Assembly: GCA_937989665.1 (NCBI GenBank)
Contig: CALKRN010000015.1
Coordinates: 1 to 64,000, forward strand
DNA: 64,000 bases
Direction: 5' to 3'
DNA from: an uncultured Desulfomicrobiaceae bacterium
GTDB taxonomy: Bacteria; Desulfobacterota; Desulfovibrionia; Desulfovibrionales; Desulfomicrobiaceae
Shown here: positions 42,326-51,825 of the stretch, piece by piece
How the letters are laid out: each line of letters begins with the position of its first letter
Numbering within the stretch: the first letter of the stretch is position 1
Program-made: the position numbers and the translations under genes
Notes under the pieces: generated by a model
The model's input: only the letters and a program-made list of their open reading frames with translations
Databases searched by the model: none
What the model was told of the DNA's origin: nothing

Positions 42326-45300
42326 ATGCGTCTTACCGATATTTTTATTCGTCGGCCGGTGCTCGCCTTGGTGATCAACATCCTTATTGTTGTCGCCGGC
42401 GTCCAAGCCATTCGCGGGTTGTCCGTGCGTCAGTATCCGCGCAGCGAAAACAGCGTCGTCACGGTGCGCACGGTGTATATTGGCGCCAGTCCTGAGCTTG
42501 TGCGCGGCTTTGTCACTACCGTGCTCGAGCGGGCTATCGCTGCTGCTGACGGTATTGAATACATCGAATCCCAAAGCAGCCAAAACCTCTCCCTCATTCA
42601 GGCCCGACTCAAAATCAACTACGACCCCATCAAGGCCCTCGCCGACATCAGCGCCAAGGTGGATCAAGTCCGCGGCGACCTTCCTCCAGAGGCCGAGGTG
42701 CCCGTCATCCAGGTGGAGTCTGCAGATACCCAGTTCGCCTCGGCCTATCTCAGCTTCACCTCCACGGTACTCGAGCGCAACCAAGTGACCGACTACCTGG
42801 TGCGGGTGATCCAACCACGCCTCTCGGCCCTGCCGGGGGTGCAGCGGGCGGATATCCTTGGAGGGCGCACCTTTGCCATGCGTATCTGGCTCGATCCAAG
42901 ACGCATGGCCGCCTTTGGGGTTGGACCCACGGATGTCCGGATGGCCCTTGCGACGCGCAACGCGTTGGCCGCAGTGGGGCAAACAAAAGGCAATTTGGTC
43001 CAAGTCAATCTGGCCGCCACGTCGGATCTGACAAGTGCCCGGGAATTTGAAGAACTGGTGGTGCGCGATGACGGGGATCGCCTCGTGCGCTTGCGGGATA
43101 TCGCCGAGGTCGTGCTTGGGGCCGAAGACTATGATGCGGAGGTGCGCTTTTCCGGCCAGGAGGCAGTGTTCATGGGTGTGTGGCCATTGCCCACCGCCAA
43201 TTCCCTTGAAGTCATCGACCTCGTGCGTCGGGAGATGGAAGACCTCCAGCGCAATTTGCCCGAAGGCATGACCGCCCGCATTGCCTACGATGCCACCGAC
43301 TATATCCGGACAGCTATCCGGGAGGTCTTGGTGGCCCTGGCCCAGACGCTGACCATTGTGGTGGTGGTCGTCTATCTTTTTCTTGGTCGGGTGCGCTCGG
43401 CGTTGGTGCCGGCAGTCACCATCCCCTTGTCGCTTGTGGGGGCCGCCTTTCTCATGAGCCTTTTAGGGTTTACCATCAACCTTCTCACCTTGCTTGCCTT
43501 GGTGCTCTGTGTCGGATTGGTCGTGGATGACGCCATTGTGGTGGTGGAAAACGTGGAGCGCCATGTGCGCCTGGGCAAGCCGCCGCGGGAGGCAGCGTTG
43601 GTGGCTGGCCGGGAGCTTGCCATGGCCCTCATTGCCACGACCATAGTCCTTGTCGCGGTGTACGCACCCATTGCCTTTCAAGGCGGGCTCACTGGCGCCT
43701 TGTTTCGTGAATTTGCCCTCACCTTGAGCGGGGCGGTGTGTGTCTCCACCGTAACGGCCATCACCTTGTCCCCCGTTATGTCGTCATGGCTTTTGGCTGG
43801 CAGACGGCTCGATGGCCCATTCGTCCAGCGGATTACGAAAGGCTTTACCCGCTTCGAATCGTGGTATGCTCGTCTCCTTGGCCGGGTCGTGGAGGGCCGG
43901 GCCGGGATGTATGTCCTCTGGGTTGTCCTTTCTGCCGCCTGTGTCCCCATGTTCGTCCTCTCTCCCAAAGAGCTGGCGCCAGCAGAGGATCAGGGGGTGA
44001 TTTTTGGAATTCTCGATGCCCCAGCCGATGCCTCCCTCCAGCAGACGAGCCGTTTTGCCCAAGCGGTGAACGATGTCTTTTTTGCCGTCCCAGAAGCCCA
44101 GTTTTCCTTCCAGGTGACGTTTCCTTCCAGCGGGTTCAGTGGGCTCGTCCTGCGGCCCTGGGAAGAGCGCACGCGGTCCGTGTTTACCATCCTCCCGCAG
44201 GTCCAGCGGGGGCTTGACGCCATTCCCGGCATCCAGATGTTTGCGGTCTCCCCGCCCCCCCTGCCAGGCGGGGGTGATTTCCCTGTGGAATTCATCGTTG
44301 CCTCCACGGACGAACAGGACCGGGTCTTGGAATTGGCCCAGGAAATCCAAGGCCGAGCTGCGGCCAGTGGTATCTTCGCTTTTCCCCCGCTTATCGATGT
44401 GAAGATAGATCAGCCCACGGCACGGCTCGTGCTCGATCGGGACAAGATCGCTGCCCTCGGGCTCTCTTTGGCCCAAGTGGCGGCTGATATCAGCGTCATG
44501 ACCGGTGGCAATTACGTCAATCGCTTCAGTATGGAAGGTCGCAGCTACAAGGTCATCCCGCAGGTGCAACGGGTGGATCGGCTGACGGCTGAGGATTTAG
44601 GGCGCATCTATCTGCGGACACCCCAAGGGATGGTCCCCCTGTCGGCAGTGGCGCGGGTGGAGTACACTGCTGGGCCGCGAGCACTCCAGCGTTTCCAGCA
44701 GCTCAATGCCGTAAAGCTCAGTGGCATCCCCATGCGTCCCTTGGACGAGGCCCTGCGCTTTCTCGAGACGCAGGCAGCCGAGGTATTGCCTAAAGGCTAT
44801 AGGGTTGATTATAAAGGCGATTCTCGCCAGCTGCGCACCGAAGGCAATACCTTTCTCCCGGCCATGGCCCTCGCCGTGCTCTGCGCCTTTCTCGTGCTGG
44901 CCGCCCAGTATGAAAGCTTCCGGGACCCGCTCATTATCCTTGCCGGCTCCGCGCCCCTGGGACTTTTTGGCGCCCTGGTGTTTACCTTCCTCAAAATGCC
45001 GGACCCCAGCGTCCCGTTCTGGACGACCCCGTTCACCACCACCCTCAACATCTATTCGCAGGTGGGGCTAGTGACCCTCGTGGGCTTGGTGGCGAAAAAC
45101 GGTATCCTGCTGGTGGAGTTCGCCAACCAGCTCCAGGAGGAGGGCAAGGGCAAACTGGAGGCGGCTATAGAAGCGGCGCGGACGCGGTTGCGGCCTATTG
45201 TCATGACCTCGGCCTCCACAGTGGCGGGATTTGTCCCCTTGGTCCTGGCCACAGGTGCTGGGGCGGCGGCCCGTTTTTCCATCGGCATCGTCCTGGTGGG

Positions 45301-45400
45301 AGGCATGATCATCGGCACGGTCTGCTCGCTGTTCTTTGTGCCGTGCCTCTATCTCCTTTTGGCCCGACCTCGGCAGGCGGCACCCTTGGCCGATGGATAG
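42326..45400 (+). CDS. RND family efflux transporter, HAE-1 type (AcrB-like)
   Basis: 1024 residues, the normal length. The start LTDIFIRRPVLALVINILIV, the family motif GLVVDDAIVVVENVERH in the middle of the first helix set (with the DD proton-relay pair), and the second-half MTSASTVAGFVPLVLATGAG are diagnostic. Two large periplasmic loops hold porter domains. It should pump hydrophobic or amphiphilic compounds using the proton gradient, with the adaptor upstream. The substrate range is not predictable. No regulator is adjacent. Confidence 0.95.
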   Translation: MRLTDIFIRRPVLALVINILIVVAGVQAIRGLSVRQYPRSENSVVTVRTVYIGASPELVRGFVTTVLERAIAAADGIEYIESQSSQNLSLIQARLKINYDPIKALADISAKVDQVRGDLPPEAEVPVIQVESADTQFASAYLSFTSTVLERNQVTDYLVRVIQPRLSALPGVQRADILGGRTFAMRIWLDPRRMAAFGVGPTDVRMALATRNALAAVGQTKGNLVQVNLAATSDLTSAREFEELVVRDDGDRLVRLRDIAEVVLGAEDYDAEVRFSGQEAVFMGVWPLPTANSLEVIDLVRREMEDLQRNLPEGMTARIAYDATDYIRTAIREVLVALAQTLTIVVVVVYLFLGRVRSALVPAVTIPLSLVGAAFLMSLLGFTINLLTLLALVLCVGLVVDDAIVVVENVERHVRLGKPPREAALVAGRELAMALIATTIVLVAVYAPIAFQGGLTGALFREFALTLSGAVCVSTVTAITLSPVMSSWLLAGRRLDGPFVQRITKGFTRFESWYARLLGRVVEGRAGMYVLWVVLSAACVPMFVLSPKELAPAEDQGVIFGILDAPADASLQQTSRFAQAVNDVFFAVPEAQFSFQVTFPSSGFSGLVLRPWEERTRSVFTILPQVQRGLDAIPGIQMFAVSPPPLPGGGDFPVEFIVASTDEQDRVLELAQEIQGRAAASGIFAFPPLIDVKIDQPTARLVLDRDKIAALGLSLAQVAADISVMTGGNYVNRFSMEGRSYKVIPQVQRVDRLTAEDLGRIYLRTPQGMVPLSAVARVEYTAGPRALQRFQQLNAVKLSGIPMRPLDEALRFLETQAAEVLPKGYRVDYKGDSRQLRTEGNTFLPAMALAVLCAFLVLAAQYESFRDPLIILAGSAPLGLFGALVFTFLKMPDPSVPFWTTPFTTTLNIYSQVGLVTLVGLVAKNGILLVEFANQLQEEGKGKLEAAIEAARTRLRPIVMTSASTVAGFVPLVLATGAGAAARFSIGIVLVGGMIIGTVCSLFFVPCLYLLLARPRQAAPLADG

Positions 45401-45402
45401 CC

Positions 45403-46425
45403 ATGCGTCTGTGGTGGTATGTGGCCGACTACCTCAGCCACGCCCGGGCGGCCCGTGCCTACCATGAGGCCGCGAGGGGAGCTGGGCTTTGTCTCGTGGA
45501 AGACCCTGCCCTTGCCGATCTCTGTGTCCTCCATGAAGATCCGGTCTTTTGGCCAACGCTCTTTGCTCGGTTCCCCCTCCTTCGGGAACGGCCTCGGGTG
45601 GGGTATGCGGTATGGGAGGCCCAGACCCTCTCCCCAGCCCATGCCCCCCATCTGCCGCTAGTGGATGCGGTGTGGACGGCCTCCCATTTTTCGGCCCATG
45701 GCCTGCGCCAAGGGCATCCGTGGGTGGAGGTCCTGCCCCATGTGGTGCAGGCACTTTCCCCCTCACCAGAAGCAGTGGCGTGGGTCAAAAAGCGGGTTGG
45801 GGAAGCGCCATATTTTCTTGTGGTCACCGACAGCATCAACCCGCGCAAAAACCTGCCGGCCGTCCTGCGCGCCTTTGCTCGTGTGCGCCATGGTCTGCAG
45901 GGTGCTCGCCTGGTGGTCAAACACTACCGCCAGGCCGTGGACCTGGGAGGGCTACCCCAGGTCGTCAGCATCCCGGAGGAGGTGAGCGATGGCCAAATGG
46001 CAGCGCTCATGACTGGGGCTGTGGCCGTGGTGAGCGCCCACCGTGCCGAGGCCTGGGGGCTGGTGCTCTCCGAGGCCATGGCCCTGGGGGTCCCGGTGGT
46101 CGCCACTGGTTGGTCAGGGAATCTCGAATTTATGGATGCGGGAAACGCCCTTCTTCTTCCCTATGCGTTGGTCCCGGTGGGGCAGTCCATGGCCACCATG
46201 CTGCCGCATTTTACGCCAGAGATGCGCTGGGCCGAAGTGGATGAAGCGGCCCTCGGCCGGGCGTTGGTCCGCTTGGTCCGCTTCGGGGCAGATCCGCTCA
46301 TGCTCCAGCGTGCTCGGGCTGTGGCAGAGCGGTTCTCTCCGGCCCACGTGGGCGCCCGTCTGCGGCAGCTGGCCGAGGCGGTGTTCCATCGGTACGGCAG
46401 GGGAAAGGACCGCGCCATCCCGTAA
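45403..46425 (+). CDS. Glycosyltransferase family 4
   Basis: 340 residues from ATG 45403, 2 bases after the pump stop. The sequence VVTDSINPRKNLPAVLRAFA and the donor-site AEAWGLVLSEAMALGVPVVA (E-x7-E) mark a GT-B enzyme of family 4. Its N-terminal domain (ADYLSHARAARAYHEAARG, YAVWEAQTLSPAHA) resembles mannosyl- or glucosyltransferases of polysaccharide clusters. Its link to the RND pump is positional only. The 197 bases after it, up to ycaO, hold no gene. Confidence 0.85.
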   Translation: MRLWWYVADYLSHARAARAYHEAARGAGLCLVEDPALADLCVLHEDPVFWPTLFARFPLLRERPRVGYAVWEAQTLSPAHAPHLPLVDAVWTASHFSAHGLRQGHPWVEVLPHVVQALSPSPEAVAWVKKRVGEAPYFLVVTDSINPRKNLPAVLRAFARVRHGLQGARLVVKHYRQAVDLGGLPQVVSIPEEVSDGQMAALMTGAVAVVSAHRAEAWGLVLSEAMALGVPVVATGWSGNLEFMDAGNALLLPYALVPVGQSMATMLPHFTPEMRWAEVDEAALGRALVRLVRFGADPLMLQRARAVAERFSPAHVGARLRQLAEAVFHRYGRGKDRAIP

Positions 46426-46622
46426 TATCGTTTCCGTTCAGCGTCCCTGAGCCCGTGCAGGCAGGGCCGACGCTTCTCCCAAGGACTATGGGCATCTGGC
46501 AAGGATGGATGGGCCATGTCGTGGCGCAATAGACGGCCGTCCTTTCGGCCCCACCGAGAAAGATGCCTTCGTATCCCTGCTTGCCACGGCGCGGCACACG
46601 AGAGGGTTGGGTCTCTCAGCAA

Positions 46623-48278
46623 TTAGGGTTCGGGCAGGGTTCTTTGACCGAGCGCTGCGGCTGCTGCGGCAGCGAGGCGGGGGCTGATGCGCGAGAACTC
46701 ATCGAGGTCCGTGGCCGTTTCTAGTCCTGGCACAAGGGCACGCACGACGGGGATGCCGATATCGTCGCGGGTGAGGTCGGCATAGATGGGCTCGTAGCCG
46801 TGGGCAGAGAGGATGGCCTCGAGGAGGCGAACATCGCCGCTCGCCGAGCCGGTGGACAGGTCGGGGAGGTCCTCGATGTGGCGCTCGGGCAAGGGGGACG
46901 GGAACGTGGCCGAGGCTGGGCCGTGGGGAAAGGGGAACGGCACTTCGGTGATGGCGGCGAGGGCCGCGTGGGGTCCACAGAGGTCGGCGGCGGTGGCCTT
47001 GGCAAAGCCACCGCCTGGCAGGGGGACAAGGGCCTTGAAGGCAGGGATGCCGAATTCGGTGGTGATGTCGTGCAGGATTAGGTCAACCCCTTGGGCACGG
47101 TAGGCAGCAAGGAGTCGCTGGAGTAAGGGGGTGCGGCTGCGGGGGCGGAAGGCGCGCTCAGGATTCCAGGGGGAGGTGATTTCGGCATCGCGTTCCAGGA
47201 CTTCAAGTAGTCCGGCGCGCCGGGCTTCATCGAAAGTGCTCCCTGATGCCAGACCCGTAGACCCCAGGGCGCCAAAGAGTTTGGGTTCATCGAGGTTGGC
47301 AAAGAGGAATACGGCCTGTACCGGCACCCAGATGGTGGCACCGAGGGCTGTGGTTGCTGGCATCCAGGCGAGGGGCGCATCTGGGGCTGGGGCCTCGAGG
47401 CAGAGCGTGTTGAGGTCAAGGGCTGGGGCCTCGAGTTCCGTTGCCCGGGCCGTGCGCACCGTGCCGCCGCGGACAAGGCCGGGGATGTGGTCCTCTTCCA
47501 CGGAAGCAAAAGAGCAGACTCGCTCCACTATTTCCATGGCAAGGGAGACGCGGGCGGCCTCGAGGGTGGTCCCCCGGCCGTAGCTCGTCATCGTTCCCTG
47601 GAGGGTGTAGCTGAGGCGACCGTGGACGACCGAGCGCTGAAGGCGCCAGGAGCGGGTGAGTCCAACGGGGGCCAAGGAGGCTTGGTGCCGCAGCTCAGGA
47701 CCCGCGAGGACGCCAATGGTTTCTAAGGCGCTCAGGGCGCGGTGGAGGACTTCAGGGAGTGGAGGACGAGGAGCGGGGTCGGGAAAGGAGATTTGGGCCT
47801 GCAGGGTGGCAGGATCGATGGTGCGGGGGAAGGCGGGTGCGGTGGGCAGAGGTGGCAGATCAAGGGGCAAGGGGCGGCCTTGGAACACCGCGTCTGCGAG
47901 GGCCAGGCTCCAGGCGCGGTGGGTTTCGGCATCGGCCTGACTTCGGTTGCGGAGAAAGACAAGGGGGGAGGCGGCAGCGAGCTCGGCCAGGCGTGGGGTG
48001 GCAAGCAGGGGGCTTAGCGCCGCAAGGCCAGGGTTGAGGAGCACGGTTTCCAGGGCAAGGGCGGCTCGGCTCAGGTCGGGGTGCTGGGCGAGGTCTTGGA
48101 TGGCTTTTGTCCCGGCGGTAGCAAGGATGCGTCGGGCCTCGGCGCGCAAGAAGGCGTCGTTGGGTGTGGCCGCGACGAGATCTATGATTGCAGTAAGTCC
48201 TGGGCATGGCCGAAGCCGAGGGGCGAAGAAGGCTACGCCCAGGTGGCTGTGGTGGTGTTCGAGGCAATACTGGTGCAT
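46623..48278 (-). CDS. ycaO: YcaO-family ATP-dependent backbone-modifying enzyme
   Basis: 551 residues. The catalytic YcaO domain fills about residues 200-540. The ATP-site glutamates are in EAARVSLAMEIVERVCSF and FDEARRAGLLEVLERDA, with GTTL and STGLASG between. Residues 1-195 form a helical, repeat-like N-domain of unknown role. YcaO enzymes activate peptide amides to make azolines, thioamides or amidines. The C-terminus ends LPEP rather than the PxPxP of cyclodehydratases. No partner TfuA, E1 or precursor peptide is near. It is the last gene of the hisS-rsmB translation operon. Confidence 0.85.
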   Translation of the reverse strand: MHQYCLEHHHSHLGVAFFAPRLRPCPGLTAIIDLVAATPNDAFLRAEARRILATAGTKAIQDLAQHPDLSRAALALETVLLNPGLAALSPLLATPRLAELAAASPLVFLRNRSQADAETHRAWSLALADAVFQGRPLPLDLPPLPTAPAFPRTIDPATLQAQISFPDPAPRPPLPEVLHRALSALETIGVLAGPELRHQASLAPVGLTRSWRLQRSVVHGRLSYTLQGTMTSYGRGTTLEAARVSLAMEIVERVCSFASVEEDHIPGLVRGGTVRTARATELEAPALDLNTLCLEAPAPDAPLAWMPATTALGATIWVPVQAVFLFANLDEPKLFGALGSTGLASGSTFDEARRAGLLEVLERDAEITSPWNPERAFRPRSRTPLLQRLLAAYRAQGVDLILHDITTEFGIPAFKALVPLPGGGFAKATAADLCGPHAALAAITEVPFPFPHGPASATFPSPLPERHIEDLPDLSTGSASGDVRLLEAILSAHGYEPIYADLTRDDIGIPVVRALVPGLETATDLDEFSRISPRLAAAAAAALGQRTLPEP

Positions 48279-48295
48279 ACGCAGGCCTCCACGGG

Positions 48296-49537
48296 TTAGG
48301 CTTTGCGCTCCAAGAGTGCAAAAAAGAAAACTTCACCGAGCTCACGCGGGGTTGTGCCTTGGGTGCGGGGGTAAAACTGGGGATGGCGCTGGAGGAAGGC
48401 CTCGATTTGCCCCTCGTTTTCCATGCGTGTGAGGGTACAGGTGAGGTAGGCAATGACGCCTTTGGCCGGGACGAGTGAGGCCGCTGCGTCCAGGAGTGCG
48501 CGCTGGGTTTGGGCCAGGGCCACCATGTCCTGCGGGGAGCGCTTCCAGCGAATATCGGGCCGGTGAGCGAGGACGCCGAGGCCCGTACAGGGGACGTCGA
48601 GGAGGATGGAGCCAGGACGGCGCTGCAGCGGTGGCCGGCGGGCATCGGCGCGAAACATAGGAAGAAAGAGGCCAAGGCGGTGGGCCTGGGCGCGAAGCCC
48701 TGCCATGCGGCCAGCATGGAGGTCGGAGGCCCAGACCGCTTTGCCGAGGTCGGCAAGGAGGGTGGCCTTGCCGCCGTGGCCAGCACAGGCATCCCACACC
48801 GGCTCTGGCCAGGAGGCGGGGTCCAAAGCGGCTACGGCCTCCTGGCTGGCAAGGCTGAGGCGGCAGAGGTCCCCTTGGTTTTCGGCAACCGCAAACCGTT
48901 TCTCCCAACCAGGGAGAGCAAATCCGTAGCGACCGGTGGCGCAAGCTATCGGGGCGAGTTCCTGACGCACGTCTGCAGCTCTCGGGCTCGGCCGAACGCG
49001 TACGCCCACCGGGGCAGGGTCAAGGCTCATGGCGGCCATCTGGCGTGCTCCTTCCAAGCCGACTTCCTCTACCCAGAGATTCCATATCCAAGGCGGTAAA
49101 GAGAACCATTGGGCAGGCGTCCCCCCAGCGGCAGCGAAGGCGGCCTCGTCGTGGAGGCATGGGGCGAGCGCCTCAAGGCGATGGAGGGCCGCGTGGGTAA
49201 GGGCCGCGAGGCGGGGGCCAAGGAGGCGCTTGGCGGCGTCGTGGAGCCAGGCATAGGTGGCATGGGGAGGGACGCGCAAAAAGTGGCGCTCGTAGGCGGC
49301 GAGCTCGAGGAGCCGTTGTGTCAGGTGAGAGAGGGCGTAAAAGCGCGGGAGGATGAGGGAGAGGAGGACATTGATGCGGCCACGGAGCCGGACCGTGCCG
49401 TAGGTGAGCTCCGTGGCGAGACGGGCGTCGCGGGGGCTGAGGTGGAGGCGTTGGGCTTCGAGGGCCGCTTGAAGGTCGTGGCCGCGGTCCAGCGTCGCCC
49501 GCAGGGCAGTAAGGGCAGCGCGGCGGGCAGGGGTCAT
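48296..49537 (-). CDS. rsmB: 16S rRNA m5C methyltransferase RsmB-like
   Basis: 413 residues from ATG 49537. An N-terminal NusB-like RNA-binding domain (RRAALTALRATLDRGHDLQA, ATELTYGTVRLRGRIN) precedes the methyltransferase: motif I VWDACAGHGGKATLLAD, motif IV LLDVPCTGLGVLAHRPDIRW and motif VI YLTCTLTRMENEGQIEAF, with the two cysteines used for C5 methylation. It methylates C967 of 16S rRNA in E. coli. The start overlaps the DUF116 gene as ATGA. The ORF is open further upstream but as a shadow. Confidence 0.93.
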   Translation of the reverse strand: MTPARRAALTALRATLDRGHDLQAALEAQRLHLSPRDARLATELTYGTVRLRGRINVLLSLILPRFYALSHLTQRLLELAAYERHFLRVPPHATYAWLHDAAKRLLGPRLAALTHAALHRLEALAPCLHDEAAFAAAGGTPAQWFSLPPWIWNLWVEEVGLEGARQMAAMSLDPAPVGVRVRPSPRAADVRQELAPIACATGRYGFALPGWEKRFAVAENQGDLCRLSLASQEAVAALDPASWPEPVWDACAGHGGKATLLADLGKAVWASDLHAGRMAGLRAQAHRLGLFLPMFRADARRPPLQRRPGSILLDVPCTGLGVLAHRPDIRWKRSPQDMVALAQTQRALLDAAASLVPAKGVIAYLTCTLTRMENEGQIEAFLQRHPQFYPRTQGTTPRELGEVFFFALLERKA

Positions 49538-50325
49538 ATCCGGAAACGCTCCACCGCCGTGCGGACCTCGTCGATAAGGACGCGGGTGTCGCGGCAGGGG
49601 CCGAGGGGGCGTTGGTTGAGGATGCCCCAGACAGGAATGGGGTAGGTGTCCTGAATGCCGTGGGCGAGGTCCCGTTCGCAGGCTACGGCAATGATGAGCT
49701 GGGGGCGGTTTTCGACGACGATGCGCCGGGCGATGGTGCCGCCTGTGGCTACGGCTAGACGCAGGCCGTAGGTGTCCCGCAAGGCGAGGAGGGCGCCGAT
49801 GTCGCACAGGCCACAGCGGCGGCAATGGTCTACCTCATAGGTGAGGCGCTGGGGGCAGCGACTCTGCTGGAGGCAATGGGGCAGCAGGATGAGGATGCGC
49901 TCTGCCGGCACGCGTCGGCCTTCGGCGGCCACGAGCTCGTTATTGACCCGAATAAACGAGGCCTGGACATCGGTGGCGGAGATACCCAAGGCGCGGCCAA
50001 GGACGGTCATGAGGGGAAGAAAGACGCGCACCGTAATTCCCCGCAGCCGTTTCCCTCCCAGGACAGGCCGGCCAAGGAGGATGTTGAGAACAAGGGCGAG
50101 GCTGGCCCAGGCCACGGTGAGGATAGCCGCCAGGATGAAGAGGCCGAAGATCCATGGGGCCCAGGGATGGATGGTGCCAAGGCCTACCGTGGGAATGGCC
50201 CAAAGACCCACAAGCAGCAGACAGACGAGCAGGGAAGTGCCGGTAATGAGGCCGATGAAGAGGCGTTTGCGCGCCTGGGGACAGGGGGGGGGAGTGGTTA
50301 TTTTGCTGACCATGACCTTGGGCAT
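49534..50325 (-). CDS. DUF116 membrane protein
   Basis: 263 residues from ATG 50325 (ATG 50313 possible). Two hydrophobic helices (~22-46 and ~58-85) anchor a cytoplasmic domain. That domain has a cysteine cluster, PHCLQQSRCPQRL, then CRRCGLCDIGALLAL, whose C-x2-C-x2-C pattern suggests an iron-sulfur or zinc site. VACERDLAHGIQDTYPIPV is the family core. Its biochemical role is unknown. It sits between fmt and rsmB in the same order found in relatives, so a link to translation or start-site formylation is plausible. Confidence 0.85.
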   Translation of the reverse strand: MPKVMVSKITTPPPCPQARKRLFIGLITGTSLLVCLLLVGLWAIPTVGLGTIHPWAPWIFGLFILAAILTVAWASLALVLNILLGRPVLGGKRLRGITVRVFLPLMTVLGRALGISATDVQASFIRVNNELVAAEGRRVPAERILILLPHCLQQSRCPQRLTYEVDHCRRCGLCDIGALLALRDTYGLRLAVATGGTIARRIVVENRPQLIIAVACERDLAHGIQDTYPIPVWGILNQRPLGPCRDTRVLIDEVRTAVERFRI

Positions 50326-50372
50326 CGACTTGAGCGTCGGGGAGGAAAAGGGCTTGGGGTGTCCATTTGGTC

Positions 50373-51335
50373 CTAAGCGCAGGAGCGCAGGTAGCCACAG
50401 GCAAAGGCGCGTCCGCTCATGGGCTTGCCGCCTTCAGGGGTCAGGTGTTCTATGAGATAGGCGCGGTCCTGGCATGCGATGGCGATGGCGTCGCCATGCA
50501 CGCCGAGGAAGCTCCCGGGTAGGGTATGGGAGGGTAACGGGTCGCCAATGGTTCCGGGATGGACGTTGATGCGCAAGGTTCGATCGCCGTCTTGCCAGAA
50601 AAACCAGGTGCCAGGCCAAGGGTGGAAGGCGCGGATGTGGTTGTGCACGGTTAGCGCTGGCCGCTCCCAGCAGAGAAGCCCTTCTTCCTTGCGCAGCTTC
50701 GGGGCGTAGGTGGCGCGGCTATGGTCTTGGGGCAGGCGCAGAAGCCCCCCATGGCGAAGGCGGTGGAGGGCCTCCACCAGGAGTCGGCCGCCGAGTTGGG
50801 CCAGCTCGTCATGGAGGCTGGCGGCGGTATCGTGGATGCCGATGGCCAGGGCGCGCTGGAGGAGGATGTCGCCGGTGTCCATGCCTGCGTCCATCTGCAT
50901 GATGGTGATGCCAGTGACCGGAGCGCCATCTTGAATGGCACGCTGGATGGGGGCAGCGCCCCGGTAGGCAGGCAGCAGCGAAGCATGGACGTTGATGGCG
51001 CCCAAAGGAGGGATATGGAGGACGTCCTGCGGCAAGAGGAGCCCATAGGCGACGACGACAAAGAGATCCGCCGTAAGCTGGCGAAGGGCTTCGTGGACCT
51101 CGGGGGTCTTGAGGGTCTCGGGCTGGAGGACCGTCAGGCCGTGTTCCAGGGCAAGGACCTTGACGGGTGCGGACTGGCAGCGCTGTCCTCGGCCAGCGGG
51201 GCGGTCAGGTTGCGTGACGACGGCCACTACTTCCGCATCTGTGGCATCCAGCAGATGCCGCAGCACCATTGCGGCAAAGTGTGGCGTGCCGAAAAATACT
51301 ACTCGGAGGGGGTGCGCTGCTGCTGTTTGATCCAT
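50373..51335 (-). CDS. fmt: Methionyl-tRNA formyltransferase
   Basis: 320 residues, normal length. It formylates initiator Met-tRNA using 10-formyl-tetrahydrofolate. RVVFFGTPHFAAMVL starts the Rossmann domain. INVHASLLPAYRGAAPIQRA carries the catalytic Asn and His and the SLLP loop, and MQMDAGMDTGDIL the Asp. The C-terminal OB fold begins near residue 205. The first codons overlap the def gene by 37 bases, an unusually long but clear overlap. Confidence 0.95.
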   Translation of the reverse strand: MDQTAAAHPLRVVFFGTPHFAAMVLRHLLDATDAEVVAVVTQPDRPAGRGQRCQSAPVKVLALEHGLTVLQPETLKTPEVHEALRQLTADLFVVVAYGLLLPQDVLHIPPLGAINVHASLLPAYRGAAPIQRAIQDGAPVTGITIMQMDAGMDTGDILLQRALAIGIHDTAASLHDELAQLGGRLLVEALHRLRHGGLLRLPQDHSRATYAPKLRKEEGLLCWERPALTVHNHIRAFHPWPGTWFFWQDGDRTLRINVHPGTIGDPLPSHTLPGSFLGVHGDAIAIACQDRAYLIEHLTPEGGKPMSGRAFACGYLRSCA

Positions 51336-51820
51336 TTGTGCACCCGTTTGTCGTAGAGGGCGCGCTTAAGACGGCTGATACGATCGATGAAGAGGATGCC
51401 ATCGAGGTGGTCAATTTCATGCTGAAGGCAGATGGCCAACAGCCCATCACAGTCTTCTTCGATGGCATTGCCCTCGAGGTCGGTGGCAGAAAGGTGCACC
51501 CGTTCGGCGCGGGGGACAGTGGTGCGGTAGCCGCGTACGGACAGACAGCCTTCCTCGGACTCGACCTGTCCTTCGTGGCCAGAAAGCACCGGGTTGACAA
51601 GCACCCGCGGGGCTTCCCGTTTCTTGGGACCAGAGAGGTCGAGGGTGACGAGGCGGACCGCTTCGCCCACCTGGGGTGCGGCCAGGCCGATGCCGTCGTG
51701 GGCGTACATGAGCTCCAGCATCTCTGCGGCCAGTTGGCGGATGGTGTCGGTCACTTCGGAGATGGGCTGGGCTTTTTGGGCCAGCACCGGGTCAGGGTAG
51801 GTGCGGATCGTCCGGGCCAT
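51299..51820 (-). CDS. def: Peptide deformylase
   Basis: 173 residues. It removes the formyl group from nascent N-termini and is paired with fmt downstream. All three motifs are present: GIGLAAPQVG (~44-53), EEGCLSV (the Cys metal ligand) and QHEIDHLDG (HExxH ligands and catalytic Glu). The metal is Fe2+ in most members. It begins 5 bases after the aspS stop. Confidence 0.96.
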   Translation of the reverse strand: MARTIRTYPDPVLAQKAQPISEVTDTIRQLAAEMLELMYAHDGIGLAAPQVGEAVRLVTLDLSGPKKREAPRVLVNPVLSGHEGQVESEEGCLSVRGYRTTVPRAERVHLSATDLEGNAIEEDCDGLLAICLQHEIDHLDGILFIDRISRLKRALYDKRVHKWIKQQQRTPSE

Positions 51821-51825
51821 GGTCG

